The position numbers and the translations under genes are program-made. This document shows positions 36,030 to 44,346 of a stretch of DNA of 64,000 bases, one piece after another. A model generated the notes under the pieces. The model worked only from the letters and a program-made list of their open reading frames with translations. It did no database searches and was not told the DNA's origin. Within the stretch, counting starts at the first letter, position 1; every line of letters starts with the position of its first letter. The DNA is from Lacibacter luteus. GTDB lineage: Bacteria; Bacteroidota; Bacteroidia; Chitinophagales; Chitinophagaceae. Location: positions 306,521 to 370,520 of the forward strand of contig NZ_SDHW01000005.1 of assembly GCF_004118265.1 (NCBI RefSeq), written 5' to 3'.

Positions 36030-36548
36030 TTACATATTCGGATTGGTAGTACGGCTTGGACGTTTACCACCATTTTGAGGAGTGTTGTTTGGATATTGCG
36101 GATACGAAGGATACTGCGGATATTGATTCGGATAATTCCTTACATCTCTGTCGTTCCAGTTCCGATCGTCGTGATCGCAATCACATCCTTTTTTGCCTTT
36201 ACCTTTTGCATAATCTCTTGCATGTCCGCCATAAACTTTTTTCGCTTGTCCCGGAGGGAGGTTGCTTCGATGGCTGCAATTATCGTAATTACGATTGTTG
36301 TTATTACGAGGATAACTCATTGTACCATTGGGATAACGAATTGCGCCATCGGGATAGCGAGTTGTTCCGTCTGGGTATTGTATTGTTCCATCGGGCCATT
36401 GGCGGCTACCATCCTGGCGAACTACAGGTTTGTTCGAGGAGTTGCCGAAAATGTTACCATTGCGTGGAAACAACTGCGCCGAAGCTGAAGTGCTTGCTAC
36501 AAGCATCATCAGGGCTATTGACCATTTGTAGAATTTTAAGTTTGCCAT
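36030..36548 (-). CDS. Secreted repeat protein with YPDGT heptads
   Basis: A 172-residue exported protein (signal MANLKFYKWSIALMMLVASTSASAQ; start at the ATG at 36548). Residues about 46-78 hold four heptads WPDGTIQ / YPDGTTR / YPDGAIR / YPNGTMS, followed by an Asn-rich stretch, LPPGQAKKVYGGHARDYAKGKGKKGCDCDHDDR, and YPQ repeats near the C-terminus. The YPDGT-type repeat resembles the short repeats of MORN-like or surface proteins of Bacteroidota, but no family is named. Likely extracellular or periplasmic; function unknown. Confidence 0.6.
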   Translation of the reverse strand: MANLKFYKWSIALMMLVASTSASAQLFPRNGNIFGNSSNKPVVRQDGSRQWPDGTIQYPDGTTRYPDGAIRYPNGTMSYPRNNNNRNYDNCSHRSNLPPGQAKKVYGGHARDYAKGKGKKGCDCDHDDRNWNDRDVRNYPNQYPQYPSYPQYPNNTPQNGGKRPSRTTNPNM

Positions 36549-36608
36549 AGTCGGTAAGTTTTTACTCTTGTAATTCAAACAATTTGCCAAACACTAAAAC
36601 AAAGAGCT

Positions 36609-37061
36609 ATGCGCTTATTTCTTACGCTTTCTTTAACAATGATGTGCTGCTTTGCAACAAAAGCACAGAGTACAGAAGATTCTGTAAAAGCCGTTGTTAA
36701 CAATATGTTTGCAGCTATGAAAAATGCTGACTCTGCAGGTTTGAAAAATGCATTTTCTGAATGGGCTGTTTTGCAAACCATCAGTCGTACAAAAGAAGGA
36801 CAGACGATTGTGCGTACCGATAACATAGATGCGTTTGCTTCTTTTGTTGGTAAAACAACTAAAGGCGATGCCGATGAACGCATCACATTCGGGGCTATAC
36901 ATATCGATGGTGCTTTGGCAAGTGTATGGACTCCTTATCAATTTTATTTGAAAGGAACCTTCAGTCATTGCGGGGTAAACTCCTTTCAGTTAGTGCGGGT
37001 GAATGGAGTTTGGAAAATTCAATACATTATTGATACAAGACGAAAAGGCGATTGCAAATAA
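36609..37061 (+). CDS. Secreted NTF2-like / lumazine-binding-like protein
   Basis: A 150-residue exported protein (signal MRLFLTLSLTMMCCFATKAQ). The body has the NTF2-like alpha+beta pattern: VVNNMFAAMKNADSAGLKNAFSEWAVLQT at the start, IDGALASVWTPYQFYLKGTFSHCGVNSFQLVRVNGVWKIQYIIDTRRKGDC at the end. Such putative lumazine-binding (DUF4440/SnoaL-like) proteins are common in Bacteroidota; the ligand is unknown. The gene diverges from the YPDGT repeat protein. Confidence 0.75.
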   Translation: MRLFLTLSLTMMCCFATKAQSTEDSVKAVVNNMFAAMKNADSAGLKNAFSEWAVLQTISRTKEGQTIVRTDNIDAFASFVGKTTKGDADERITFGAIHIDGALASVWTPYQFYLKGTFSHCGVNSFQLVRVNGVWKIQYIIDTRRKGDCK

Positions 37062-37082
37062 TTACATAATAGAAACTAAAAG

Positions 37083-37199
37083 ATACTTTTTCAAAAAATC
37101 GTAACTCCCACAAAAAAAATCGTCACTGCGAAGAACGAAACAGTCTAATCTTAAGATTGCTTCACTATCGTTCGCAATGACGACCTTTTGAAAAAGTAT
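37083..37199. repeat. Nested palindromic element with REP-like core
   Basis: Outer perfect 14-bp inverted repeats ATACTTTTTCAAAA (37083-37096) and TTTTGAAAAAGTAT (37186-37199) enclose a REP-like core CGTCACTGCGAA...TTCGCAATGACG (37121-37182) related to the element at 12354-12458. The core also holds TCTTAAGA-like and GATTGCTTC segments. Confidence 0.6.
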
Positions 37200-37208
37200 T
37201 TTTAAAAT

Positions 37209-38459
37209 TTAATTTTTTCTTGAACGGTATTTACGGTTTACTTTTTTGCTTTCGAAATACTTGGCTGCTTCTTTCGGGTCTTCAATGTTAATCTCTTCTA
37301 ACGGAACATCGATCAATTGCTGTTGAATCTGTTTCAGATCAGCTTTCATTTTTGCTGTCTTCGTAACAATTTCCGGATCTTTATCGCTCACAAGTCCATT
37401 CTCCTGCAAAATATATTCTAAGCGACGGATGCTTGTTCGTACCAGCGACACCGAGTTCTGATCATTTACTTTGTTCGGCGATACTGCTTCTTTCACCGGT
37501 ACCAGTGTTACACCAACTGCAGGCAACACACGCCCCACATTTTTTTGGTCTTCGTTCTTTGATGTGCTGAGAATTGTTCCGGCCAATGCAGAAGAGGAGG
37601 AGGTCATATCAAAAGCAACCCGTGAATTTCTCGTCTTCTTGATTTTTCTATCTAATGTGCGGAAGGTAAACTTCAGCTGAATGATGTAACGGTTATAATC
37701 GGTTACCAGCTTGTCGTATTCCTGTTTTTTGAGCGGATAGTTAATGGCATCTCTTACAACAACACGCACTACAGCTGTGTCTTTGTTGCGGAATTTGTCA
37801 GCACCAATAAAGAGCACACGAAATTCTTTTGTTTTTGCGGGGTCATTGTCTTTCACAAAATCGTAAGGAACGAACCAAACAAAATCATCCTTGCATTTTG
37901 TGATCTGGTATTCCGGTTTAATTGGAATAGAGCTTTCGAAATTAATGTACTCAATAGGAAAATTTCCGTTTTCGCAGTTAAGAGAAATTCTTGCAGTATC
38001 ACCTTCGTCTACAGTAATCGATGCTGAAACAGAAGGCCGGATCTTCGATTGAATAATTTCTGTATTGAAGAATACAATCGTGAACATGGTGTCGGCCTTA
38101 TCGGTTGGGTTATCCAGGCTTTGCACACCCAGCTGCACTTTGTATTCAACATCGTACTTCAATCTTCCCGAAAGGAAATAAGCCTTTTCTGCTTTAAATG
38201 TAAGCGTACCGTTGTCTTTGTTAATACGCAAACCAACAGGAGAATTTTTCAGGTACCAATAGTAGTTCTTCTGCTCTTTATTTATTTCGAGTTTATAGGA
38301 GAGTGAGCTGTCTACATGTACTGTAAAATAAGGATTCAGGTTACGGATACGCAGAATGGTATCAGTAGCCGGATGCTGGATCGTTGTGTCTGTAACTTCC
38401 TGTGCCTGACCATGCAGGAAAAGGAATAAAACTGTTACGAGGGTTAAAAGTGGTTTCAT
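37209..38459 (-). CDS. Secreted/periplasmic protein with cadherin-like region, unknown
   Basis: A 416-residue exported protein (signal MKPLLTLVTVLFLFLHGQAQ). Residues about 40-250 are beta-rich, with a segment LRINKDNGTLTFKAEKAYFLSGRLKYDVEYKVQLGV that resembles cadherin- or Ig-like repeats and VDEGDTARISLNCENGNFPIEYINF. The C-terminal ~170 residues are helical and charged (LVTDYNRYIIQLKFTFRTLDRKIKKTRNSR...). Its tail is very basic (KKVNRKYRSRKN). No known family. It might bridge periplasmic partners; this is inference. Confidence 0.6.
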   Translation of the reverse strand: MKPLLTLVTVLFLFLHGQAQEVTDTTIQHPATDTILRIRNLNPYFTVHVDSSLSYKLEINKEQKNYYWYLKNSPVGLRINKDNGTLTFKAEKAYFLSGRLKYDVEYKVQLGVQSLDNPTDKADTMFTIVFFNTEIIQSKIRPSVSASITVDEGDTARISLNCENGNFPIEYINFESSIPIKPEYQITKCKDDFVWFVPYDFVKDNDPAKTKEFRVLFIGADKFRNKDTAVVRVVVRDAINYPLKKQEYDKLVTDYNRYIIQLKFTFRTLDRKIKKTRNSRVAFDMTSSSSALAGTILSTSKNEDQKNVGRVLPAVGVTLVPVKEAVSPNKVNDQNSVSLVRTSIRRLEYILQENGLVSDKDPEIVTKTAKMKADLKQIQQQLIDVPLEEINIEDPKEAAKYFESKKVNRKYRSRKN

Positions 38460-38515
38460 GCTGATGCGTTGCGAAGATAACCATGTAAGTTGAAACAGCT
38501 GTTAAGAGAATGAAA

Positions 38516-38541
38516 AAGCCCATTGTAAAAACAACGGGCTT
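38516..38541 (-). terminator. Terminator of the hsp20 gene
   Basis: AAGCCC-a-TTGT / ACAA-c-GGGCTT stem, with TTTTTC following on the minus strand, 41 bp past the stop at 38582. Confidence 0.7.
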
Positions 38542-38581
38542 ACCAAAACCAACTGCTATAAAAACAAGCTTTATGAAGCTA

Positions 38582-39013
38582 TTACTGTATGTTGATCGTT
38601 TTTACGGGTTGTTGTACATCTGCTTTTTTAGGCAGAAACAATTTCAGTAAACCATTTTCATATTTCGCCTGGATAGCTTCCGCATTGATTTTTTCATCAA
38701 CTGTAAAGCTGCGTTTGAAGCTCTGATAGCTGAACTCACGGCGAACAACTTTCACATCGTCATTCTTCGCTTCTTCTTTCTTTTCGTAACTGATACTGAG
38801 TAAACCTTTATCAACTGTAATGTTGAAGTCTTCTTTGTTACGGCCTGGAACATTTAATTCCATGTGATAACCATCTGCTGTTTCAAGAATGTTTACTGCA
38901 GGTGAAAACAGGTTGTTTACTGTTTTACCAAAAGCAGGCAATTCATTAAAGAACTCATCAAAAAAGTTGTTGAGGTTGCGTTGTGCGGGGCTGTGCAATT
39001 TTACCATTGTCAT
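38582..39013 (-). CDS. Small heat shock protein, Hsp20 family
   Basis: A 143-residue alpha-crystallin-type chaperone that keeps unfolding proteins soluble. The crystallin domain (about 38-130) runs PAVNILETADGYHMELNVPGRNKEDFNITVDKGLLSISYEKKEE to the canonical ENGLLKLFLPKK, with VKTINIQ as the C-terminal IxI-like tail (I-N-I) used for oligomer assembly. Start is the ATG at 39013; a second ATG two codons later is equally possible. It stands alone with its own terminator. No CIRCE-type operator was seen upstream. Confidence 0.94.
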   Translation of the reverse strand: MTMVKLHSPAQRNLNNFFDEFFNELPAFGKTVNNLFSPAVNILETADGYHMELNVPGRNKEDFNITVDKGLLSISYEKKEEAKNDDVKVVRREFSYQSFKRSFTVDEKINAEAIQAKYENGLLKLFLPKKADVQQPVKTINIQ

Positions 39014-39187
39014 AGTATTAAAGTTTATTTGTTTTGAAATAATGAAAGGAAATCATCAAAGCATGTTCCATCGATAATTTGTACGCCTTCATTTCAGATT
39101 AATGAAAATTTTTGCGACAAAAAGTCTGCTTTCTTGTAATCGAACTGTCAAAAATTCTTTTTTGTTCGATTAGATTTGACTTTCCGT

Positions 39188-39195
39188 TAGCTTTG
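39188..39195 (+). promoter_or_regulatory. -7 box for the bacilliredoxin gene
   Basis: TAGCTTTG fits TAnnTTTG, 24 bp before the ATG at 39220. A TTTG 23 bp upstream of it (39161-39164) could be a -33 element. Confidence 0.5.
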
Positions 39196-39219
39196 CAGAA
39201 ATTTTAAATCAATTCAACT

Positions 39220-39636
39220 ATGTATCCAGCAGAAATAGTAATCCCTATGAAGGGAGAGATGACCGAAGGAGGATTTGAAGAATTATTATCGGCCGACGCA
39301 GTAGATACCGCACTTACACAAAAAGGAACAAGCCTTGTGTTTATTAACTCAGTATGCGGTTGTGCCGCAGGTAGTGCAAGACCAGGTGTGTTGATGGCTG
39401 TAAGCAACAGCACAAAGCGGCCCGATCATTTGCTCACAAGCTTTGCAGGTTTTGATATTGATGCAGTGAAAAAGATCCGTGAACATTTGTTGCCTTATCC
39501 TCCAAGCTCACCAGCAATTGCTTTGTTTAAAGATGGTCAGTTAGTGCATTTTATCGAGCGTCATAATATTGAAGGTCGTCCTGCACAAATGATTGCGCAA
39601 AACCTTATTGGTGCGTTTGAAGAGTTTTGCAATTAA
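39220..39636 (+). CDS. BrxA/BrxB-family bacilliredoxin
   Basis: A 138-residue cytosolic thioredoxin-fold protein of the YphP/YqiW (BrxA/BrxB) family, which removes bacillithiol or other low-molecular thiols from proteins. The motif CGC in NSVCGCAAGSARPG (about residues 46-48) matches the family's active site, followed by GFDIDAVKKIREHLLPYPPSSPAIALFKDGQLVHFIERHNIEGR. The full-length match is strong. It implies use of bacillithiol-like thiols, which are known in many Bacteroidota. A strong TTCG-loop terminator follows. Confidence 0.92.
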   Translation: MYPAEIVIPMKGEMTEGGFEELLSADAVDTALTQKGTSLVFINSVCGCAAGSARPGVLMAVSNSTKRPDHLLTSFAGFDIDAVKKIREHLLPYPPSSPAIALFKDGQLVHFIERHNIEGRPAQMIAQNLIGAFEEFCN

Positions 39637-39659
39637 TCATTTCAAAGAAAGTTTATTCC

Positions 39660-39690
39660 ATCCCTCAACTTCGGTTGGGGGATTTTTTTG
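39660..39690 (+). terminator. Terminator after the bacilliredoxin gene
   Basis: ATCCCTCAAC-TTCG-GTTGGGGGAT hairpin with a UUCG tetraloop and a run of seven T. Confidence 0.9.
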
Positions 39691-39765
39691 ATAAGTATGC
39701 ATACTTATACGAGTTGATAAAATAAAACATACTGTAATAAGTATGGCATACCTATTCAGATGTTG

Positions 39766-39773
39766 TATTTTTG
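39766..39773 (+). promoter_or_regulatory. -7 box for the RNase P RNA gene
   Basis: TATTTTTG fits TAnnTTTG, 7 bp before the start of the RNA at about 39780. Confidence 0.55.
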
Positions 39774-39779
39774 CATTTA

Positions 39780-40143
39780 CTGTAAACTAAGCTATCGTGG
39801 CGCTTAGGCGCCAAGGAAAGTCCGGACAGCATAGAGCAACGCACCGGTGAAGAGCCGGGTCCTGCATTTTTGCTGGAACAGAAAGTGCCACAGAAAATAA
39901 CCGCCTTGCTGTAAAGTAGGGTAAGGGTGAAAAAGTAGGGTAAGAGCCTACGGGTTATAGCAGTAATGTTATAGCGGGGTAAACCTTTCGTGCTGAAATG
40001 CCACATATACCGTCGCCTGAGGGCTGCTCGCTCGATGACGGAGGGTAGGCAGATTGATCCTTGAGCGTAAGTTGAAGGACAGATAAATGATAGCTCCGTT
40101 CACTTTTGGTGAATACGACAAAATCCGGCTTACAGGTTTACAG
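39780..40143 (+). ncRNA. rnpB: RNase P RNA (class A)
   Basis: Catalytic RNA that trims the 5' leader of tRNA precursors. Diagnostic blocks: the near-universal AGGAAAGTCCGGAC (about 39814-39828) with GCACCGGTGAAGAGCC, a GTAAGAGCCTACGGG segment, GGGGTAAACC, and near the 3' end AAATCCGGCTTACAG. The P1 helix closes exactly: CTGTAAAC (39780-39787) pairs with GTTTACAG (40136-40143), and TAAGC with GCTTA inside it. It is a single-gene unit with a TAnnTTTG promoter and a terminator right behind. Confidence 0.97.
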
Positions 40144-40156
40144 TTTTTTAAAACAT

Positions 40157-40189
40157 CAGGCCCCGTTACTAAACGGGGCCTGACCTTTT
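40157..40189. terminator. Terminator shared by rnpB and the DinB-family gene
   Basis: Perfect CAGGCCCCGTT / AACGGGGCCTG stem with a 4-base loop and T-rich tail, between the convergent rnpB and DinB-family genes. Confidence 0.88.
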
Positions 40190-40698
40190 TAGAGATAACG
40201 TTCTTCCATAATTTTTTTATGATGCAGAAAGTGTCCAAGTGTTACAAAGCCCAATGCATTAACCGTAATGGAATTGTTATTGGCAATACCACTTGTTACA
40301 AGTTCTTTCGCAGAAAAACTTTTAAAGAGATGTTCGCTGCTTTTACGAACTGCTTTTAATTCGTCGCATAACGATTGTATTGTTCGCTTACTTACATCGG
40401 CAACAACTGCATATTCGTTTTCATCGAAACCGCTTAATGGGGCAGGGCTTTGCCTTGCAAACCACAATGCACGGTGTGTAAAGATGCGTTCCGCATCAAT
40501 AATGTGTTGCAGTAATTGTTTTACTGTCCACTTTCCTTCGGCATAAGCATAATCAGCTTTTGCTTCGGGTAAGTTTTGTAAAAACGATTCGAGTACTGCC
40601 GATTGATTTTGAAAAGCAGTTTGCAGATCATCTTCGCTTACCTGCATAATGTAGTTGTGGTAAAACGAAGCATAGTCGTTGCTGGTTGGTCGTGGCAT
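40189..40698 (-). CDS. DinB-superfamily protein
   Basis: A 169-residue cytosolic four-helix-bundle protein of the DinB/YfiT-like family, metal-dependent thiol transferases of often unknown substrate. The family pattern is present: LPEAKADYAYAEGKWTVKQLLQHIIDAERIFTHRALWFARQ holds the first helix histidine (QHIIDAE), and the end GFVTLGHFLHHKKIMEERYL holds the paired histidines (HFLHHK). In bacilliredoxin-containing bacteria such enzymes may use bacillithiol, in line with the neighbouring bacilliredoxin gene. The TACATTTG at 40759-40766 (minus strand) is a plausible promoter. Confidence 0.87.
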   Translation of the reverse strand: MPRPTSNDYASFYHNYIMQVSEDDLQTAFQNQSAVLESFLQNLPEAKADYAYAEGKWTVKQLLQHIIDAERIFTHRALWFARQSPAPLSGFDENEYAVVADVSKRTIQSLCDELKAVRKSSEHLFKSFSAKELVTSGIANNNSITVNALGFVTLGHFLHHKKIMEERYL

Positions 40699-40758
40699 GA
40701 TAACTAAGGTTTTTTATTGCAGCAGATAACGCAACATTGTTCGTTGCATTGTTTGTAT

Positions 40759-40766
40759 CAAATGTA
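40759..40766 (-). promoter_or_regulatory. -7 box for the DinB-family gene
   Basis: On the minus strand, TACATTTG lies 60 bp before the ATG at 40698. Confidence 0.35.
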
Positions 40767-40776
40767 GCATAAAAAG

Positions 40777-40801
40777 AAATCCCGCTTTTCAGCGGGACTT
40801 T
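40777..40801 (-). terminator. Terminator of the S8 protease gene
   Basis: AAATCCCGCT / AGCGGGACTTT stem with a 4-base loop, 12 bp past the stop at 40813 on the minus strand. Confidence 0.75.
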
Positions 40802-40812
40802 CTTAAAATCAG

Positions 40813-42513
40813 TTAACCTTTTTTTGTTTTCTTAACTTTTGGTTTTGGCTGCGGCTTAGGAGTTGGTTTGGTTTCCTGTTTGCGTTCGCCTTTAAGCGTT
40901 GCTGCAACCTTAACTGCTTCATATGCGTTAATTAAACCTCCGGTACGGCTGAAGTTTGCAAAATCTTCTTTCTCATTTTCTGTACCTGGCTTTGTAACCT
41001 GCATGTTAGGGTTTAATGCACCTTTTTCAATACAGTATTTTAATTGCTCGGGAGTAAGATCGGGATAATAAGAAAGTATGAATGCTGCTAAACCTGCAAC
41101 AACAGGGCTTGCCATACTTGTACCTTGTGCAAAGCCATACGTATTACCACCGGGAATAGTAGAATAGATCTTTACGCCAGGAGCAAATACATCTACTTCG
41201 TTTTTACCATAGTTACTGAAGTCTGCAGCAAGGCCGCCCGTTTTCGGATCGCCGCTTGCACCAACAGTAAGAAAATTGGTTGCTTTTGTTTTTGTATCAG
41301 CAAAGTTGGGGTTAGGATAGTTTTCTGTACTGTCAACATTCTTACCATCGTTACCTGCAGCATGTACTAACAATACACCTTTGCTTTGTGCATAGCGAAC
41401 TGCATCATCGATCCATTTCTTTTGTGGCGAAAAGCTTTTACCAAAACTCATGTTGATGATTTTTGCACCATTGTCTACTGCATAACGGATAGCCAGTGCA
41501 ATGTCTTTATCATGCTCATCGCCATCGGGTACAGCACGAATGCTCATGATGCGTACATTGTTGGCAACACCATCCACACCAATTCCATTGTTACGTGCAG
41601 CTGCAATAATACCGCTTACATGTGTACCATGAAAAGGAGTGCTGGCCATTACATCGCCATTGCCATAAAAGCGATCATTAAAATCGTAGTAGCTATCTTT
41701 TACAATTTCACCACGGTAATCTTTAGGTGCAGAGATAGATGCTTCCGCTTTCTTTTCCTGGCCTTTATAATAGCTGCCGAACTCTTCCACAATGGTTGTG
41801 TTGGTAGCGTCCATCATATCAAAACCCTTGAACAACGAAAACATCGTTGATTTTGCATCAGCCTCTTTTGAATTGGCAGGCTTAAACGATACAAGATCGT
41901 TACCTGTATATTCCGGTTTGAACCGGAGTTTTAAAATACTGTCCGATGGAACTGTTTTGTTGTACAATCCACGCAGAAAAAGCACCTGCTGTTGTGCTTC
42001 GGTTGAACCATGCTCAATATCGCCCTGTGCTTTTTTGAAAATGCGGTATTCTTCCTTTTCAACAGGAGAGAGCTTGCTTTCATCTACATCTCCTTTGTAT
42101 TTAGATCGCAGCGCATGGTAAAGACGTGCAGCTTCATACGAATCTTCTTTAACGTTGCGGCCATCTTTTCCACCTAAAAAGTTCCAGCCATAAATATCAT
42201 CTACATACCCATTTTTATCATCGTCAATACCGTTACCGGGAATTTCTTTTGGGTTGCGCCAGAGAACCGGTTTCAGATCTTCGTGCAATGTATCAACACC
42301 ACTGTCTATCACCGCCACAATTACTGTTGTGCTTTTACGGTTCTTTACAAACTCAAACGCTTTATCCATACTGATGCCGTAAAAACCATCAGCGGCCTGA
42401 TCTTTCAGATGCCAGCCTTTTAACTGATCTTCTTTAACGGAGGTTTGTGCAAACGTAAAAGCGGAAGAAAGGGCGAATACGGATGAAACAAGCAACACTT
42501 TGTTTAACTGCAT
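40813..42513 (-). CDS. Secreted subtilisin-like serine protease (S8) with long insert
   Basis: A 566-residue exported protease (signal MQLNKVLLVSSVFALSSAFTFAQ; start at the ATG at 42513, the longer frame from 42585 starts inside a non-signal region). The triad is D70 (VIVAVIDSGVD), H295 (FHGTHVSG) and S465 (GTSMASP), with oxyanion N387 (AAGND). The Asp-His distance is 225 residues, against about 32 in subtilisin, because of a charged insert of about 190 residues (RSKYKGDVDESKLSPVEKEEYRIFKK...). The C-terminus is a Lys/Pro tail (KPTPKPQPKPKVKKTKKG). A role in cell-envelope or secreted protein turnover is likely. Confidence 0.92.
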   Translation of the reverse strand: MQLNKVLLVSSVFALSSAFTFAQTSVKEDQLKGWHLKDQAADGFYGISMDKAFEFVKNRKSTTVIVAVIDSGVDTLHEDLKPVLWRNPKEIPGNGIDDDKNGYVDDIYGWNFLGGKDGRNVKEDSYEAARLYHALRSKYKGDVDESKLSPVEKEEYRIFKKAQGDIEHGSTEAQQQVLFLRGLYNKTVPSDSILKLRFKPEYTGNDLVSFKPANSKEADAKSTMFSLFKGFDMMDATNTTIVEEFGSYYKGQEKKAEASISAPKDYRGEIVKDSYYDFNDRFYGNGDVMASTPFHGTHVSGIIAAARNNGIGVDGVANNVRIMSIRAVPDGDEHDKDIALAIRYAVDNGAKIINMSFGKSFSPQKKWIDDAVRYAQSKGVLLVHAAGNDGKNVDSTENYPNPNFADTKTKATNFLTVGASGDPKTGGLAADFSNYGKNEVDVFAPGVKIYSTIPGGNTYGFAQGTSMASPVVAGLAAFILSYYPDLTPEQLKYCIEKGALNPNMQVTKPGTENEKEDFANFSRTGGLINAYEAVKVAATLKGERKQETKPTPKPQPKPKVKKTKKG

Positions 42514-42678
42514 ATCTATATCTCTTTGTTTTTTGAAACGGTAAAATTGCAATAACTGTGGGAGAAAAACATACCGTCTGACCACATTTTACAGCATTTT
42601 ACAATAATTGGCGCTGTCAGTTCTTTACCTGACTCTTTTTAGTCGTTTTAATGCCTGCGTTGGGTTGTTAAGACTTGC

Positions 42679-44205
42679 TTAAAGATCGAATTTAATACCC
42701 TGTGCCAATGGCAGGTTATTTGAATAGTTGATGGTATTTGTTTGACGGCGCATGTAATTCTTCCACGCATCACTGCCGCTTTCCCTGCCGCCACCGGTTT
42801 CTTTTTCGCCACCAAATGCACCACCTATTTCGGCACCGCTTGTACCAATGTTTACGTTAGCAATACCACAATCACTACCGCCTGCTGAGAGAAACTGTTC
42901 GGCTTCACGCAGGTTCAAGGTCATGATGGAAGAAGACAAACCTTGCGGTACGCCATTCTGTATGGCAACAGCTTCAGCAATGGTTGAATATTTCAGTAAG
43001 TATAGAATAGGAGCAAAGGTTTCGTGCTGTACAATTTTATACGCAGGCTTTGCTTCAGCAATACATGGCTTCACATAACAGCCACCTTCGTAACCTGCAC
43101 CTTCAAGCACACCGCCTTCAACAATAAAATGACCGCCTTCTGTTTTGCATTGTTCAATGGCATGCAGATAATTTTTTACGGCATCAGTATCAATGAGCGG
43201 ACCAACATGATTGCTTTCATTCAACGGATCGCCAATGCTCAATTGTTTGTAGGCAGCTACCAGTTTTTCTTTTACAGTATCGTAAATACTTTCGTGAATA
43301 ATTAAACGGCGGGTAGTAGTACAACGCTGACCTGCAGTGCCAACAGCACCAAACAACGCACCACGGATTGCAATATTCAGATCGGCATGTTCGCTGATGA
43401 TGATGGCATTGTTGCCGCCGAGTTCTAACAAACTTCTTCCCAAACGTTCGCCAACAGCTGCACCAACTGCTTTACCCATGCGTGTGCTTCCTGTTGCAGA
43501 AACCAATGGCACTCTTGTATCATGACTCATCCATTCGCCAATTTCTCTGCCACCTTGTATTAAACAACTCACACCTTCGGGAACATTGTTCTTTGCAAAT
43601 ACTTCGGCAACGATATGTTGACAGGCAATACCACACAATGGTGTTTTTTCTGATGGCTTCCAGATACACACATCACCACAAACCCAAGCCAGCATAGTGT
43701 TCCAGCTCCACACAGCTACAGGAAAGTTGAATGCTGAAATAATGCCCACGATGCCTAACGGATGCCATTGCTCATACATACGATGGCCGGGACGTTCGCT
43801 ATGCATCGTTAAGCCATGCAGCTGACGGGCGAGACCCACAGCAAAATCGCAGATGTCGATCATTTCCTGTACTTCACCATAACCTTCCTGCAAACTCTTT
43901 CCCATTTCGTACGAAACCAATTGACCCAGTGGTTCTTTCTTGGCTCGTAACGCTTCACCAATCTGGCGAACAATTTCACCACGCTTTGGTGCAGGCCAGA
44001 TGCGCCATTCAGTAAATGCCTGTTGTGCTTTTGCAATCACAGCTTCGTACGAAGCTTTATCGGCAGCGGTGACTGCTGCAATTTCTTTTCCGTTAACAGG
44101 AGAGTAGGAGGTGATTTTCTCGCCGGCAGAAGAAAGCCAGTTGAGTCCTATCGAAACACCCGGGTTCAATTCTTTAATGCCAAGCTGTTGAATGAAGTTA
44201 TGCAT
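42679..44205 (-). CDS. ALDH7-family aldehyde dehydrogenase (lysine catabolism type)
   Basis: A 508-residue NAD(P)+-dependent dehydrogenase that resembles the ALDH7/antiquitin group (alpha-aminoadipic semialdehyde or piperideine-6-carboxylate dehydrogenase), a step of lysine degradation. Catalytic E261 lies in ELGGNNAIII and nucleophile C295 in GTAGQRCTTTRR. Family-specific stretches are GVVGIISAFNFPVAVWSWN-like (GIVGIISAFNFPVAVWSWN) and the C-terminal GAFGGEKETGGGRESGSDAWKNYMRRQTNTINYS. Start at the ATG at 44205 rather than 44253, which would overlap the upstream terminator. Substrate assignment is by family resemblance. Confidence 0.87.
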   Translation of the reverse strand: MHNFIQQLGIKELNPGVSIGLNWLSSAGEKITSYSPVNGKEIAAVTAADKASYEAVIAKAQQAFTEWRIWPAPKRGEIVRQIGEALRAKKEPLGQLVSYEMGKSLQEGYGEVQEMIDICDFAVGLARQLHGLTMHSERPGHRMYEQWHPLGIVGIISAFNFPVAVWSWNTMLAWVCGDVCIWKPSEKTPLCGIACQHIVAEVFAKNNVPEGVSCLIQGGREIGEWMSHDTRVPLVSATGSTRMGKAVGAAVGERLGRSLLELGGNNAIIISEHADLNIAIRGALFGAVGTAGQRCTTTRRLIIHESIYDTVKEKLVAAYKQLSIGDPLNESNHVGPLIDTDAVKNYLHAIEQCKTEGGHFIVEGGVLEGAGYEGGCYVKPCIAEAKPAYKIVQHETFAPILYLLKYSTIAEAVAIQNGVPQGLSSSIMTLNLREAEQFLSAGGSDCGIANVNIGTSGAEIGGAFGGEKETGGGRESGSDAWKNYMRRQTNTINYSNNLPLAQGIKFDL

Positions 44206-44259
44206 ACGATCAATCGTTTTTGTGGCTGCAAATATCCAGAAAATAGTTTGCAAAAAAGG

Positions 44260-44288
44260 AAAGGGGCGGATAATAACCCCACCCCTTT
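44260..44288 (-). terminator. Terminator of the TonB-receptor gene
   Basis: On the minus strand AAAGGGGTGG / CCGCCCCTTT with a 9-base loop, then CCTTTTTTGC, 59 bp past the receptor stop. Confidence 0.7.
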
Positions 44289-44346
44289 AATCATATTTCT
44301 GTGCCACAGTTGATACCCTTCCGAGGAAGGGGATAAGCAGTCTTCT

